Of a stretch of DNA of 49,658 bases, positions 25,266 to 33,070 are shown in pieces. Positions within the stretch are counted from its first letter, which is position 1. Each line of letters opens with the position of its first letter. A program made the translations under genes and the position numbers. Under the pieces are notes generated by a model that saw nothing but the letters and a program-made list of their open reading frames with translations, did not search any database and was not told the origin of the DNA. This DNA comes from Methanomicrobiales archaeon HGW-Methanomicrobiales-2 (lineage in GTDB: Archaea; Halobacteriota; Methanomicrobia; Methanomicrobiales; Methanoculleaceae): positions 1-49,658 of the forward strand of contig PGYL01000016.1 of NCBI GenBank assembly GCA_002839645.1, read 5' to 3'.

Positions 25266-25814
25266 ATGAACGAGTCGCTCCGGCAGGTCGTCCACCTCGT
25301 CTTCGGCCTCGGGATCGCGGGCTTTATCCTCCTCTTCGACCGCGATCTCACTCTCCCCGTCCTCGTGCTCGCTCTCTTTGTGGGCTTCATCCTCTCCGAT
25401 GCCATCTCCCGGGGTTATACCATCCCGGTCATATCGGCACTCATCGCGAGCCTTGAGCGGCGGGACGCCGCCCCGGGCCGGGGTACCCTCTTCTTCGCAC
25501 TCGGAGCCCTCTTCTGCCTCGTCTTCTTCCCAAAAGAGGTCGCCTTCATCGGGCTCGTGGTGCTCTCGCTCCTCGACAGCGTCACCACCCTCGTCGGCAT
25601 CCGCTTTGGGAGGAACCGGATCTACAACCACAAATCCTTCGAAGGCACGTTCGCCGGGGTGGTGGTGACGGCGGCTGCCCTCTGCCTCCTCGTCCCGCCG
25701 GCGACCGCCCTCGTGACGGTCGCGGTCACGGCACTCGCCGAACTGGTGAGCCCCGTGGACGACAACCTCGTCATCCCGGTCGTGGCCTGCCTCGTCCTCA
25801 CGGTGCTGCTCTGA
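25266..25814 (+). CDS. Dolichol/diacylglycerol kinase-like membrane protein (SEC59/DGK1/VTE5 family)
   Basis: A 182-residue polytopic protein with about six hydrophobic helices. It opens with the family histidine segment RQVVHLVFGLGIAGF (about 6-20) and has the LLDSVTTLVGIRFGRNRIYN and HKSFEGTFAGVVVT motifs, and later VSPVDDNLVIPV. These match CTP-dependent polyprenol/diacylglycerol kinases and phytol kinases. In archaea the substrate is not settled; a polyprenol or lipid alcohol is likely. The ATG at 25266 follows ctggag. A hairpin and T-run lie downstream (25854-25897). Confidence 0.7.
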   Translation: MNESLRQVVHLVFGLGIAGFILLFDRDLTLPVLVLALFVGFILSDAISRGYTIPVISALIASLERRDAAPGRGTLFFALGALFCLVFFPKEVAFIGLVVLSLLDSVTTLVGIRFGRNRIYNHKSFEGTFAGVVVTAAALCLLVPPATALVTVAVTALAELVSPVDDNLVIPVVACLVLTVLL

Positions 25815-25853
25815 GGTGGTTGAACCACCCGGTTGATCGATAGCGAGGTGCTA

Positions 25854-25897
25854 CCGGGGCCTCTTTTCCTGGAAGTAGAACCCCCGGAATTTTTTTA
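25854..25897 (+). terminator. Hairpin plus T-run
   Basis: Stem ccgggg (25854-25859) pairs with ccccgg (25882-25887), followed by a run of eight T (25890-25897). It lies downstream of the lipid-kinase-like gene. A separate short palindrome, ggtggttgaaccacc, lies at 25815-25829. Confidence 0.5.
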
Positions 25898-25902
25898 CCG
25901 TT

Positions 25903-26886
25903 CTATCGTCCCTGGAATGTCAACCGGTCGCACTCCGGGCAGGAGGTGAAGATCCCGCAGGCGGAGCAGTCCTCGCCGGTGCAGGGCTGGACCCGGATCG
26001 TGACACTTGTCCGGGGGAACTCCCGTTTGACGTCGGTCTCCACGTGCTTCACGACCCCGTACGCCTCTTCGAGGGTCGCAGTCCTCGGGACGACCAGGTG
26101 GAGGTCCACGAACCGGTTCGGCCCCGATCGGCGGGTCCGGAGCCGGTGGAAACCGATGACGTCCGTGCAGTGCTCGCTGAGGATCTCCCGGATCCGGGCC
26201 TCCTCCTCGGGGGGAAGACTCCGGTCGACGAGGTCCTCGAACGAGCGCCGGATGAGGTCGAAGGCTGCCCGAAGGATGATGGCGGCGACCGCGAGCGCGA
26301 CGAGCGAGTCGAGCACCACAAGGCCGGTCAGCCGGATCAGGACGAGCCCGGCCACGACGCCGGCAGAGGTGTAGACGTCTGTCCGGAGGTGCCAGGCGTC
26401 GCTCTCGAGCGCGATCGACTCGGTCTTCTTCGCCACCGTCATCAGCCGGGAAGAGACGTAGAAATTTACCCCGGCAGAGAGCAGCATGACGGCGATGCCG
26501 AGCCCGAGCCCCTCGACGTTCAGCGTCTCCTCTCCGCCGAGGAGGTTTTTGACCGCTTCATTGACGATCAGGACGGCGGCCGCGAGGATAAGGACCGCTT
26601 CGAGGAGGCCGGATATGCTCTCGTACTTCCCGTGCCCGAAGGTGTGACATTCGTCGGGAGGCTGGGCCGACCGACGAACAGAGAAGTAGGCGATGATCGC
26701 GGCTATCAGGTCGATGGCGGAGTGGATCGCCTCGGATATGATACCAACCGAGCCTATCGCGACGCCTACGGCCAGTTTTGCCACGACGAGAAGCGTATTC
26801 GATGCGACCGAGAGGCGTGCGGTCTTCTCCTTTAACACGCCGTCCTGGCCTGAAGCATCCCGTTCTCCCGGAACGACCACTCCCAT
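25903..26886 (-). CDS. Cation diffusion facilitator (CDF) metal exporter with Cys-rich tail
   Basis: A 327-residue metal/proton antiporter. Six membrane segments precede a cytosolic domain. The TM2 metal site is IISEAIHSAIDLIAA (S-x3-H-x3-D form: E, H and D visible), with the characteristic CHTFGHGKYESISGLLEA (the HxFGHGKxE motif) after TM3 and SDAWHLRTDVYTSAG in TM5. The tail is unusual: after the cytosolic ferredoxin-like domain it adds CTGEDCSACGIFTSCPECD, with five cysteines arranged to bind a metal ion. The substrate could be Zn, Fe, Co or Ni and cannot be told from sequence. It lies 59 bases downstream of pyruvate kinase on the same strand. Confidence 0.9.
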   Translation of the reverse strand: MGVVVPGERDASGQDGVLKEKTARLSVASNTLLVVAKLAVGVAIGSVGIISEAIHSAIDLIAAIIAYFSVRRSAQPPDECHTFGHGKYESISGLLEAVLILAAAVLIVNEAVKNLLGGEETLNVEGLGLGIAVMLLSAGVNFYVSSRLMTVAKKTESIALESDAWHLRTDVYTSAGVVAGLVLIRLTGLVVLDSLVALAVAAIILRAAFDLIRRSFEDLVDRSLPPEEEARIREILSEHCTDVIGFHRLRTRRSGPNRFVDLHLVVPRTATLEEAYGVVKHVETDVKREFPRTSVTIRVQPCTGEDCSACGIFTSCPECDRLTFQGR

Positions 26887-26945
26887 GATTGGTGAGTGTT
26901 CGCCCTCCACCGGGATAGGGTTTTTCGTCCCGGGGTTGTCTCCCC

Positions 26946-28448
26946 TCAATCGACCGTGAGGATGATGAGTGAGTCGGTCCCTTCGCGCCCCGGGGATACC
27001 CCCTCGGTGAGCACCACACGTTCGCCGGGCTCGATAAGCCCTGAGTCCCTGATCGAGTCGAGGATCGTCCCGTGCCAGTACTCCTGCTCGCTCCGGATCA
27101 GGTATGGGCAGACCCCGTAGGAGAACGCCAGAAACTTGAGGGTGCTCGGGTTCCGGGTGAACGCGAGGATCCAGGCCTCGGGCTTGAACCGCGAGATGTT
27201 CCGGGGGGTGCTCCCGGAACGGGTAGGTGTCAGCACGAGCCGGATGCCGAGTGCATCCAGCGCCTCGATGACGTTTAGCGAGACGACATCGTTGACGGTG
27301 ATATTCTCCCGCCCCTTTCCCTGCCGGAAGTAGGCGAGCGGGCTGCACCCTGCCCCGACGTGTGTGCGGGTCTTCTCGGTCGAGCGGGCGATCTTCGCCA
27401 TCATCGCGACCGTCTCGACGGGGTAGTTCCCGATGGATGTCTCCTCCGAGAGCATGACGGCATCCGTCCCGTCGAGGATGGCGTTCGCGACGTCGGTCAC
27501 CTCCGCCCGGGTGGGCCGGATGTTATCGGTCATCGACATCAGCATCTGGGTGGCGGTGATCACCGGCCGGCCGAGGATATTGGCCTTCTGGATGATCCGC
27601 TTCTGCGCCGAGGGAACCTCCTCGATGGGGATCTGAACCCCGAGGTCGCCCCGGGCAATCATGACCCCGTCGGTCTCCCGGAGGATCTCGTCGAGGTGTG
27701 CAAGCGCCTCCTGTCGCTCGATCTTCGCTATCACCCGGATGGTCTTCCCGGACCGGGCCGCATACTCCCGGGCCTTCAGGATATCCTCCGCCCGCTCGAT
27801 GAAGGATATACTGAAGGTGTCAAGCCCCTCACCAAGCCCGAACTCAATGCCATCGAGGTCCCGGTCGGTCACGGCGCTGACCGCGAGAATCCCCCCGCCA
27901 CCCACAAGGCTCATTCCCTTGCGCGAGAGGAGGGGGCCGCCGATGACCACCGTCGCCCGGACGTCCCGGTCCGTGACCTCGTCGACCCGGAGCTGGAGGA
28001 ACCCGTCGCTGAGGAAGATGATGCTCCCCTCCGCGACCAGTTGCGGGAACTGCTCGAAGTCGACAGGGATCCTGGACGGGTCACCCCCCGGCACCGGGGC
28101 GGTCGTGAGGGTGACGGTCTCGCCTTTGTGGAGTTCCATGGGCTCTTTCGCGAGGTCGCCGATCCGGATCTTCGGTCCCGGGAGGTCGATCAGGATCGTG
28201 ACGGGAAGCCCGGTATCGTCGGCCGCGGCCCGGATATTTCTGATATTCTCCCGGTGCTCATCAAACGATCCGTGGGAGAGGTTGAGCCGGGCGACGTTCA
28301 TGCCTGCGAGGATCATCCGGGCGAGCACCTCACGGGAGCGGGATGCGGGCCCGATCGTACAGACAATCTTTGTTTTGTGGTCCGGCAGGCTCATCCGCTT
28401 CCGTTTCACCTGCTCCGAGATCCGCTGCAGCACCTCTTCGACCATCAT
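26946..28448 (-). CDS. pyk: Pyruvate kinase
   Basis: A 500-residue glycolytic enzyme that converts phosphoenolpyruvate and ADP to pyruvate and ATP. Motifs in order: KTKIVCTIGPASRS (25-38), MNVARLNLSHGS (substrate site), DLPGPKIR, AKIERQEAL with the catalytic lysine, MIARGDLGVQIPIEEV (Mg-binding E/D and family signature), ITATQMLMSM and DAVMLSEETSIGNYPVE. The C-terminal allosteric domain is complete. The ATG at 28448 has an upstream aaggt; a second ATG at 28394 (MSLPDHK) is possible. Confidence 0.95.
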   Translation of the reverse strand: MMVEEVLQRISEQVKRKRMSLPDHKTKIVCTIGPASRSREVLARMILAGMNVARLNLSHGSFDEHRENIRNIRAAADDTGLPVTILIDLPGPKIRIGDLAKEPMELHKGETVTLTTAPVPGGDPSRIPVDFEQFPQLVAEGSIIFLSDGFLQLRVDEVTDRDVRATVVIGGPLLSRKGMSLVGGGGILAVSAVTDRDLDGIEFGLGEGLDTFSISFIERAEDILKAREYAARSGKTIRVIAKIERQEALAHLDEILRETDGVMIARGDLGVQIPIEEVPSAQKRIIQKANILGRPVITATQMLMSMTDNIRPTRAEVTDVANAILDGTDAVMLSEETSIGNYPVETVAMMAKIARSTEKTRTHVGAGCSPLAYFRQGKGRENITVNDVVSLNVIEALDALGIRLVLTPTRSGSTPRNISRFKPEAWILAFTRNPSTLKFLAFSYGVCPYLIRSEQEYWHGTILDSIRDSGLIEPGERVVLTEGVSPGREGTDSLIILTVD

Positions 28449-28561
28449 AGGTACCTTTCGGGTACTGGCACCGGATTAACCTTCGCCCGGGAGAGTCGGG
28501 CGGCCCGGGAAAAAAGGTTATGGAAGGGCCAGGCGCCTGCCGGGGGGCGGGTGCGTCTCCA

Positions 28562-29767
28562 TCACTCCGGGACGCTCCCCCGGCCGGGTCCGGGGCTCTC
28601 CGGCCCCCGCACCGGGGTCGCGGCGAGCGCCCGCCCGCTCTCGGCGCTGTACTCGCCGATACGGTGGTGGACGTGCTCGATCATGCCCCCGGTGGTGATG
28701 ATGAGCGAGTTCTCCCCGATGAGGGCTTTTAAGATGCACTTGTCGATGACGCCGTAGGTGTAGTCGAGAAGGATCCGCTCCCTGTTGGCGAACTCCTTGG
28801 CACGGGTGCCCATCGCCCCGATGTGCTCGACCACCCCCTGTCTAACGAGCGCCCGCAGCTCTTCGCCGCCGGTCCGGTCGGCGTTGCAGAGGTAGATCTT
28901 CCCGGGCTCGTCCCGGGCCGGGGCGTGGCCGTGCATCTCCCGCTCGATCCGGTCGGTGAACTCGAGCACGCTTTTAGGGGGGACGCCACGGTCGATGACG
29001 CCCCGGAGACCAAGCTCGTTGTAGAGGTCGAGGAGGGCGGGCGGTTTGAGGCGGGCGGCGGCGAGGAGGCCGTGGTCTGAGAAGACCTCTTCCGGCGGCC
29101 CCCGGGCGAGGACGCCCCCCCGTTCCATGAGGATGACGGAGTCGGCCCAGCGGTAGGCGAGTTCGACGTCGTGGGTGGATATGAGCACCGTCCTGCCGCC
29201 GGAGGCGAGCTCGTCGAGGAGTTCCATCACCTCCTCCGAGCTTGCGGGATCGAGGGTGTTCGTTGGTTCATCGAAGACGAGGACCGCCGGCTCCATCGCG
29301 AGGATGCCGGCGATAGCGACCCGCTTCTTCTCACCGCCGGAGAGGTGGTGAGGCGGCCGCTTCTCGTAGCCCCGGAGCCCGACGTAGCCGAGCGCGTCCC
29401 GGACCGCCCCCCGGACGGCGTCGGGAGAGAGGCCGAGGTTTACCGGTCCGAAGGCCACGTCCTGCTCGACAGTCGGGGCGATGATCTGGACGTCGGGGTT
29501 CTGGAAGACGAACCCGACCCGGCGGCGGAGGTCCCGGAGACTCCGGTTGTCGTAGGCGAGCGGCCGGCCGTCAAAGCGGACCTCGCCCGAAGCGGGCCGG
29601 AGCATGCCGTTGAGCATCAACAGGAGCGTCGACTTTCCGGCGCCGTTCGGGCCGACGAGGGCGGTCTTCGAACCGGCGGCTATCCGGACGCTCACCCCGG
29701 CGAGGGCGGCAGGGCCGTTCTGGTAGGTATAGGTGACGTTGTCGGTTTCAAGCAGCGGTGTTGTCAT
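28562..29767 (-). CDS. cbiO: Cobalt ECF transporter ATPase CbiO with extra C-terminal domain
   Basis: The first 270 residues or so are a standard ECF-type ABC ATPase: Walker A GPNGAGKST (39-47), Q-loop in VFQNPDVQ, signature HLSGGEKKR, Walker B VLVFDEPTNTLD, switch histidine STHD. It powers cobalt uptake together with CbiQ, CbiN and CbiM, encoded just upstream. The 401-residue protein is longer than a minimal CbiO (about 270-280): a C-terminal region (about 290-401) starts GKIYLCNADRTGGEEL and contains HIGAMGTRAKEF and ENSLIITTGGMIEHVHHR, which I cannot assign. Its start overlaps the cbiQ stop as ATGA. Confidence 0.9.
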   Translation of the reverse strand: MTTPLLETDNVTYTYQNGPAALAGVSVRIAAGSKTALVGPNGAGKSTLLLMLNGMLRPASGEVRFDGRPLAYDNRSLRDLRRRVGFVFQNPDVQIIAPTVEQDVAFGPVNLGLSPDAVRGAVRDALGYVGLRGYEKRPPHHLSGGEKKRVAIAGILAMEPAVLVFDEPTNTLDPASSEEVMELLDELASGGRTVLISTHDVELAYRWADSVILMERGGVLARGPPEEVFSDHGLLAAARLKPPALLDLYNELGLRGVIDRGVPPKSVLEFTDRIEREMHGHAPARDEPGKIYLCNADRTGGEELRALVRQGVVEHIGAMGTRAKEFANRERILLDYTYGVIDKCILKALIGENSLIITTGGMIEHVHHRIGEYSAESGRALAATPVRGPESPGPGRGSVPE

Positions 29768-30540
29768 GCGAATACCGGACCTCCGGTAGAAAGCGAGACG
29801 CAGAAGATGGTCCCGAGATAAATAAGGGTCGATACGAGCGCGATAAAGGATATGGGCCGGGTTTCTCCGGGGATACCGAGTTTGCCGTCGTAGCAGCGTG
29901 CGTCCATTGCGAGGACCAGGGCTTCGCCGCTCTCCCAGGTCCTGAGGAAGAGCGCTCCTGCAAGCATCCCGGACGACTGCACCGACTCCCGGAATCGGCC
30001 GTAGCCGAGGCGCATCACCTGGGAGCGGTAGATCTGGCCGGCCTCCTCGATGAGGATGAAGATGAACCGGTAGGTGAGCATGGCGAGATCGATGAAGACG
30101 GCGGGCACCCGGAGCCGCCGGAGGATATCGAAGACCTCGGCCATCGGTGTCGTGAGCGCGATGAAGTAGAGCGAGCACATACCCCCAAAGACCCGGGCGA
30201 GGAGGAGGAGGGCGAGGTTCGCGCCGTCCGCCGTGACCGCGAGGGGGAGGCCGGGGGCCTCGAAGAGGACCGGCCCGCTCCCGGTGACGAAGAGGACCAC
30301 GGCGATGCTCATCATCGCAAACGAGACCGGGACGAGGAGGAGCCGGCCGTAGAACCGTGCCGGGATCTTTGCGAGGATGAGGACCGCGGCGCTCATCGTG
30401 GCCGCGACGAGCAAGGGGGCGGCAGGATCGGGCGAAGAGACGCAGAGGAGGATGCTTGATAGCCCGATAAATAGTTTGAGGCCCGGGCTCGTCTCCCGCA
30501 GATCGTTAGTCTGGGCAAAGTCTTCGAGCACCTCGTACAT
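29764..30540 (-). CDS. cbiQ: Cobalt ECF transporter transmembrane protein CbiQ
   Basis: CbiQ is the energy-coupling membrane subunit that links the ATPase to the substrate-binding CbiM. The 258-residue protein has about five hydrophobic segments and the two short cytoplasmic coupling motifs of this family, TPMAEVFDILRRLRVP and RSQVMRLGYG/AMDARCYDG. Gene order cbiM-N-Q-O is the classic cobalt arrangement. It starts 39 bases after cbiN and ends overlapping cbiO. Confidence 0.92.
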   Translation of the reverse strand: MYEVLEDFAQTNDLRETSPGLKLFIGLSSILLCVSSPDPAAPLLVAATMSAAVLILAKIPARFYGRLLLVPVSFAMMSIAVVLFVTGSGPVLFEAPGLPLAVTADGANLALLLLARVFGGMCSLYFIALTTPMAEVFDILRRLRVPAVFIDLAMLTYRFIFILIEEAGQIYRSQVMRLGYGRFRESVQSSGMLAGALFLRTWESGEALVLAMDARCYDGKLGIPGETRPISFIALVSTLIYLGTIFCVSLSTGGPVFA

Positions 30541-30579
30541 GCGCGTCTTCCTATCCGGTTTGCAGGATTACCTGAAAAA

Positions 30580-30870
30580 TCAGGCGGTTTTTCTGCTGCC
30601 CTGCCAGTAGCCGAAGACGTAGCCGATGATCACGGCGCCGATGGCAGCCTGCAGGGCAAAGAGGAGCGACTCAACCTCACCGCTCGGGGGTGCCCAGAAG
30701 GGCTCGGCCCAGGGCTCGTAGCCGGAGGCTTCGATGAGGTCGGCGGCCTCACCGTCCGCCCCGCCCCAGGCCTCCTCCCCGGAGGCCCGGATCGCGGCAT
30801 CCTGGACGAGGAAGACGGCGGCAAAGACGATGATGAGCGCGGCGACGAGAAGTTCCATGCCGTATTTCAT
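30580..30870 (-). CDS. cbiN: Cobalt transporter small subunit CbiN
   Basis: A 96-residue two-helix membrane protein (TM about 5-24 and 70-90) with the CbiN extracellular loop ending YEPWAEPFWAPPSGEVESLL. CbiN stimulates cobalt uptake by CbiM. Its presence, in place of NikN, argues for cobalt over nickel. The start overlaps the cbiM stop as ATGA. Confidence 0.92.
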   Translation of the reverse strand: MKYGMELLVAALIIVFAAVFLVQDAAIRASGEEAWGGADGEAADLIEASGYEPWAEPFWAPPSGEVESLLFALQAAIGAVIIGYVFGYWQGSRKTA

Positions 30871-31559
30871 GCAGTGGCCTCCTGGAGTTTCCGAATCGTG
30901 CTCTCGGAGAGGAGGTTTAAGCGGGTCAGGATCTCGGGTTTGAGCTGGACGATGTACTTGAAGACCAGCATGATGACCGCACCCTCGACGATGGCGAGCG
31001 GGATCTGGGTGACGGCGAAGATCGCGGCGAAGGCCGTGAATGCCCCGAGGAACCCGGCGGTTCCCGGGAAGGCGAGGGCGAGCTGGACCGAGGTGACGAC
31101 GTAGGTGACGAGGTCGGCGAGGGCTGCGGCACAAAAGACCGTCGCGTAGGTGTTCGCGCCCACCCGGGTCCCGGCCCTATAGATGAAGTAGGCAACGACC
31201 GGCCCCGCGATCCCCATCGAGAAGACGTTCGCCCCGAGGGTGGTGATCCCACCGTGCGCGAGGAAGACCGCCTGGAAGACAAGGACTATCAGCCCGAGGA
31301 CGGCGGCGATGCAGGGGCCGAAGAGGACGCCGCCAAGCCCCGTCCCCGTGGGGTGGGAGCAGCTCCCGTTGAACGAGGGGAGCTTGAGCGACGAGAGGAC
31401 GAAGACGAAGGCGCCTGCGACCGCAAGGAGCGGCAGGACTTCCCGTTTTTCCTGTACGAGCCTGTTGAGTTGATACAGTCCGATGATGATGAAGGGCAGG
31501 GAGACGAGAAACCAGATTTGCCACCAGGGGCTTGGTAGGAATCCTTCCATGATGTGCAT
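30867..31559 (-). CDS. cbiM: Cobalt transporter substrate-binding membrane protein CbiM
   Basis: CbiM binds the metal through its N-terminus; the conserved MHIMEGFLP start, with the His2 and amino-terminal ligands, is intact. The 230-residue protein has about seven hydrophobic segments, and the SFNGSCSHPTGTGLGG segment with its conserved His is present. First gene of cbiMNQO. A TATA-like AT-rich stretch on the minus strand (about 31618-31630) precedes it, and the operon diverges from cbiA/cfbB. Confidence 0.93.
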   Translation of the reverse strand: MHIMEGFLPSPWWQIWFLVSLPFIIIGLYQLNRLVQEKREVLPLLAVAGAFVFVLSSLKLPSFNGSCSHPTGTGLGGVLFGPCIAAVLGLIVLVFQAVFLAHGGITTLGANVFSMGIAGPVVAYFIYRAGTRVGANTYATVFCAAALADLVTYVVTSVQLALAFPGTAGFLGAFTAFAAIFAVTQIPLAIVEGAVIMLVFKYIVQLKPEILTRLNLLSESTIRKLQEATA

Positions 31560-31691
31560 GATACTTCACCTGTAAAGCGCCGTGCCGGCGAGCAGGTCAA
31601 ACTCGCTTGCGGTAAGGCAAATTTATTTGACATGTGGTGGTTATCCCAGGTCATATTTATCTTCTGTGGTATTCAACATTACAGGAACGTT
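31560..31691. promoter_or_regulatory. Divergent promoter region, cobalt transporter and a,c-diamide synthase
   Basis: The 132 bases between cbiM (-) and the synthase gene (+) contain two TATA-like elements: TCAAATAAATTT-type sequence on the minus strand (about 31618-31630) and catatttatc on the plus strand (about 31651-31660). A near-palindrome with arms ttctgt and acaggaa (about 31662-31687) lies just past the plus-strand TATA box, where a repressor might bind. I see no cobalamin riboswitch. Confidence 0.5.
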
Positions 31692-33023
31692 ATGCGCTCG
31701 ATTCCACGAGTAATCGTCGCCGGAACCCACAGCGGCTGCGGTAAAACCACACTTGCAAGCGGCCTGATGGCGGCGCTCGCTGCCCGGGGGCTCGCCGTCC
31801 AGCCGTTCAAGGTGGGCCCGGACTTCATCGATCCCACGCACCACTCGGCCATCTGCGGCCGGAGATCGCGCAACCTGGACCCGTTCATGATGGGGGAGGC
31901 AGGCGTGCGGGAGACGTTCGTCCGGGCCTCGGCCGGGGCCGACATCGCCGTCGTCGAGGGCGTGATGGGGCTCTACGACGGTCTCGACGGGACCGATATC
32001 GCGAGCACGGCAGACGTCGCGAAGATCCTCGACGCCCCGGTTCTCCTCGCGGTAGACGCGAAAGGAGCTTCACGCAGTGTCCACGCGACGGTCCGGGGCT
32101 ACGCAGCATTCGACCCGGGGGTCCGGGTCGCCGGGGTCGTCTTCAACCGGGTCGGCAGCCCCCGCCACCGGGCGCTGATCGAAGCCACACAGAGTCTCCC
32201 GGTCTATGGGTGGGTCCCCCGGCGGGACGATCTCGTGGTCGCGAGCCGTCACCTCGGCCTCGCGATGGCGGCGGAGACCGGGGCGATGGCAGGGTTCGGT
32301 TCGGTGGTGGAGGCGTCCTGCGATCTTGGCGGTATCATGGACCTCGCACGGTCGGCCCCGCCCCTTCCGGCGCCGGTGGAGGGCCCCGACCTGCCGGCGA
32401 TGGGGGTGCGGATCGGCGTCGCCCGCGATGCGGCATTCTGCTTCTACTATTCCGATAACCTCGACCGACTCCGGCAGGCCGGGGCGGACCTGGTCTTCTT
32501 CTCGGCGATGACGGATCGGCTCCCGGACGTGGACGCCCTCTACCTCGGAGGAGGCTACCCGGAGCTCCACGCGGAGGCGCTTTCTGCCTCCCGGTGCCGG
32601 GAGGACGTTCACCGGGCGGTCGACGACGGTATGCCCGTCTATGCCGAGTGCGGCGGGCTCGCCTACCTCACGGAGCGGCTCGTGACCGGAGAAGGCGACT
32701 ACCCGATGGCGGGTGTCCTCCCGGCGACGACGGAGATGACGGACCGCATCCAGGGTCTCGGCTACGTGGAGGCCCGGGTGGTCGGGGGAGCCCCGGTCCT
32801 TGCACCGGGCTCCGCCTTCCGGGGCCACGAGTTCCACTACTCACGCCTCGACTGCGCCTCGGACGCACGGTTTGCCCTGGAACTCCTCCGGGGCCGCGGG
32901 ATCGACGGCGGCCGGGACGGGCTTATCGCGCAGAACGCGGTCGGGCAATATACCCATGCCTACTTTCCGGAAGGGTTTAGCGGGACACTGGTCCGGGCCG
33001 CCGCGGCATACCGGCAAACGTAA
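31692..33023 (+). CDS. Cobyrinate / Ni-sirohydrochlorin a,c-diamide synthase (CbiA/CfbB family)
   Basis: A 443-residue glutamine-dependent amidase that converts the a- and c-acetate side chains of a tetrapyrrole to amides. The N-terminal ATP-binding domain has GTHSGCGKTTLASGL (10-24), KVGPDFIDPTHH and VEGVMGLYDG. The C-terminal glutamine amidotransferase domain has GGGYPELHAEAL and the catalytic cysteine in VYAECGGLAYL. In methanogens two close paralogues exist: CbiA for B12 and CfbB for coenzyme F430. Sequence alone does not separate them here. The neighbouring cobalt transporter favours CbiA. The ATG at 31692 immediately precedes the first strand. Confidence 0.87.
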   Translation: MRSIPRVIVAGTHSGCGKTTLASGLMAALAARGLAVQPFKVGPDFIDPTHHSAICGRRSRNLDPFMMGEAGVRETFVRASAGADIAVVEGVMGLYDGLDGTDIASTADVAKILDAPVLLAVDAKGASRSVHATVRGYAAFDPGVRVAGVVFNRVGSPRHRALIEATQSLPVYGWVPRRDDLVVASRHLGLAMAAETGAMAGFGSVVEASCDLGGIMDLARSAPPLPAPVEGPDLPAMGVRIGVARDAAFCFYYSDNLDRLRQAGADLVFFSAMTDRLPDVDALYLGGGYPELHAEALSASRCREDVHRAVDDGMPVYAECGGLAYLTERLVTGEGDYPMAGVLPATTEMTDRIQGLGYVEARVVGGAPVLAPGSAFRGHEFHYSRLDCASDARFALELLRGRGIDGGRDGLIAQNAVGQYTHAYFPEGFSGTLVRAAAAYRQT

Positions 33024-33057
33024 GGGAGTTTCGCAGGCTCCCTTACAGGCGCCTGCG
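33020..33057. terminator. Nested inverted repeats between convergent genes
   Basis: A nine-base stem gtaagggag/ctcccttac (33020-33028 with 33038-33046) begins in the stop codon of the diamide synthase gene. An alternative stem cgcagg/cctgcg (33032-33037 with 33052-33057) overlaps it, and a run of A (T on the minus strand) follows at 33059-33065. Likely a boundary between convergent transcripts. Confidence 0.55.
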
Positions 33058-33070
33058 CAAAAAAAGAGGG

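Noticed and set aside
27360-28757. 465-codon open frame on the plus strand opposite pyruvate kinase
   Set aside because: Asp/Gly/Arg/Pro-rich shadow of pyk; no family features.
31560-31691. Cobalamin riboswitch before the cobalt transporter or diamide synthase
   Set aside because: The region is too short and lacks the conserved B12 box.
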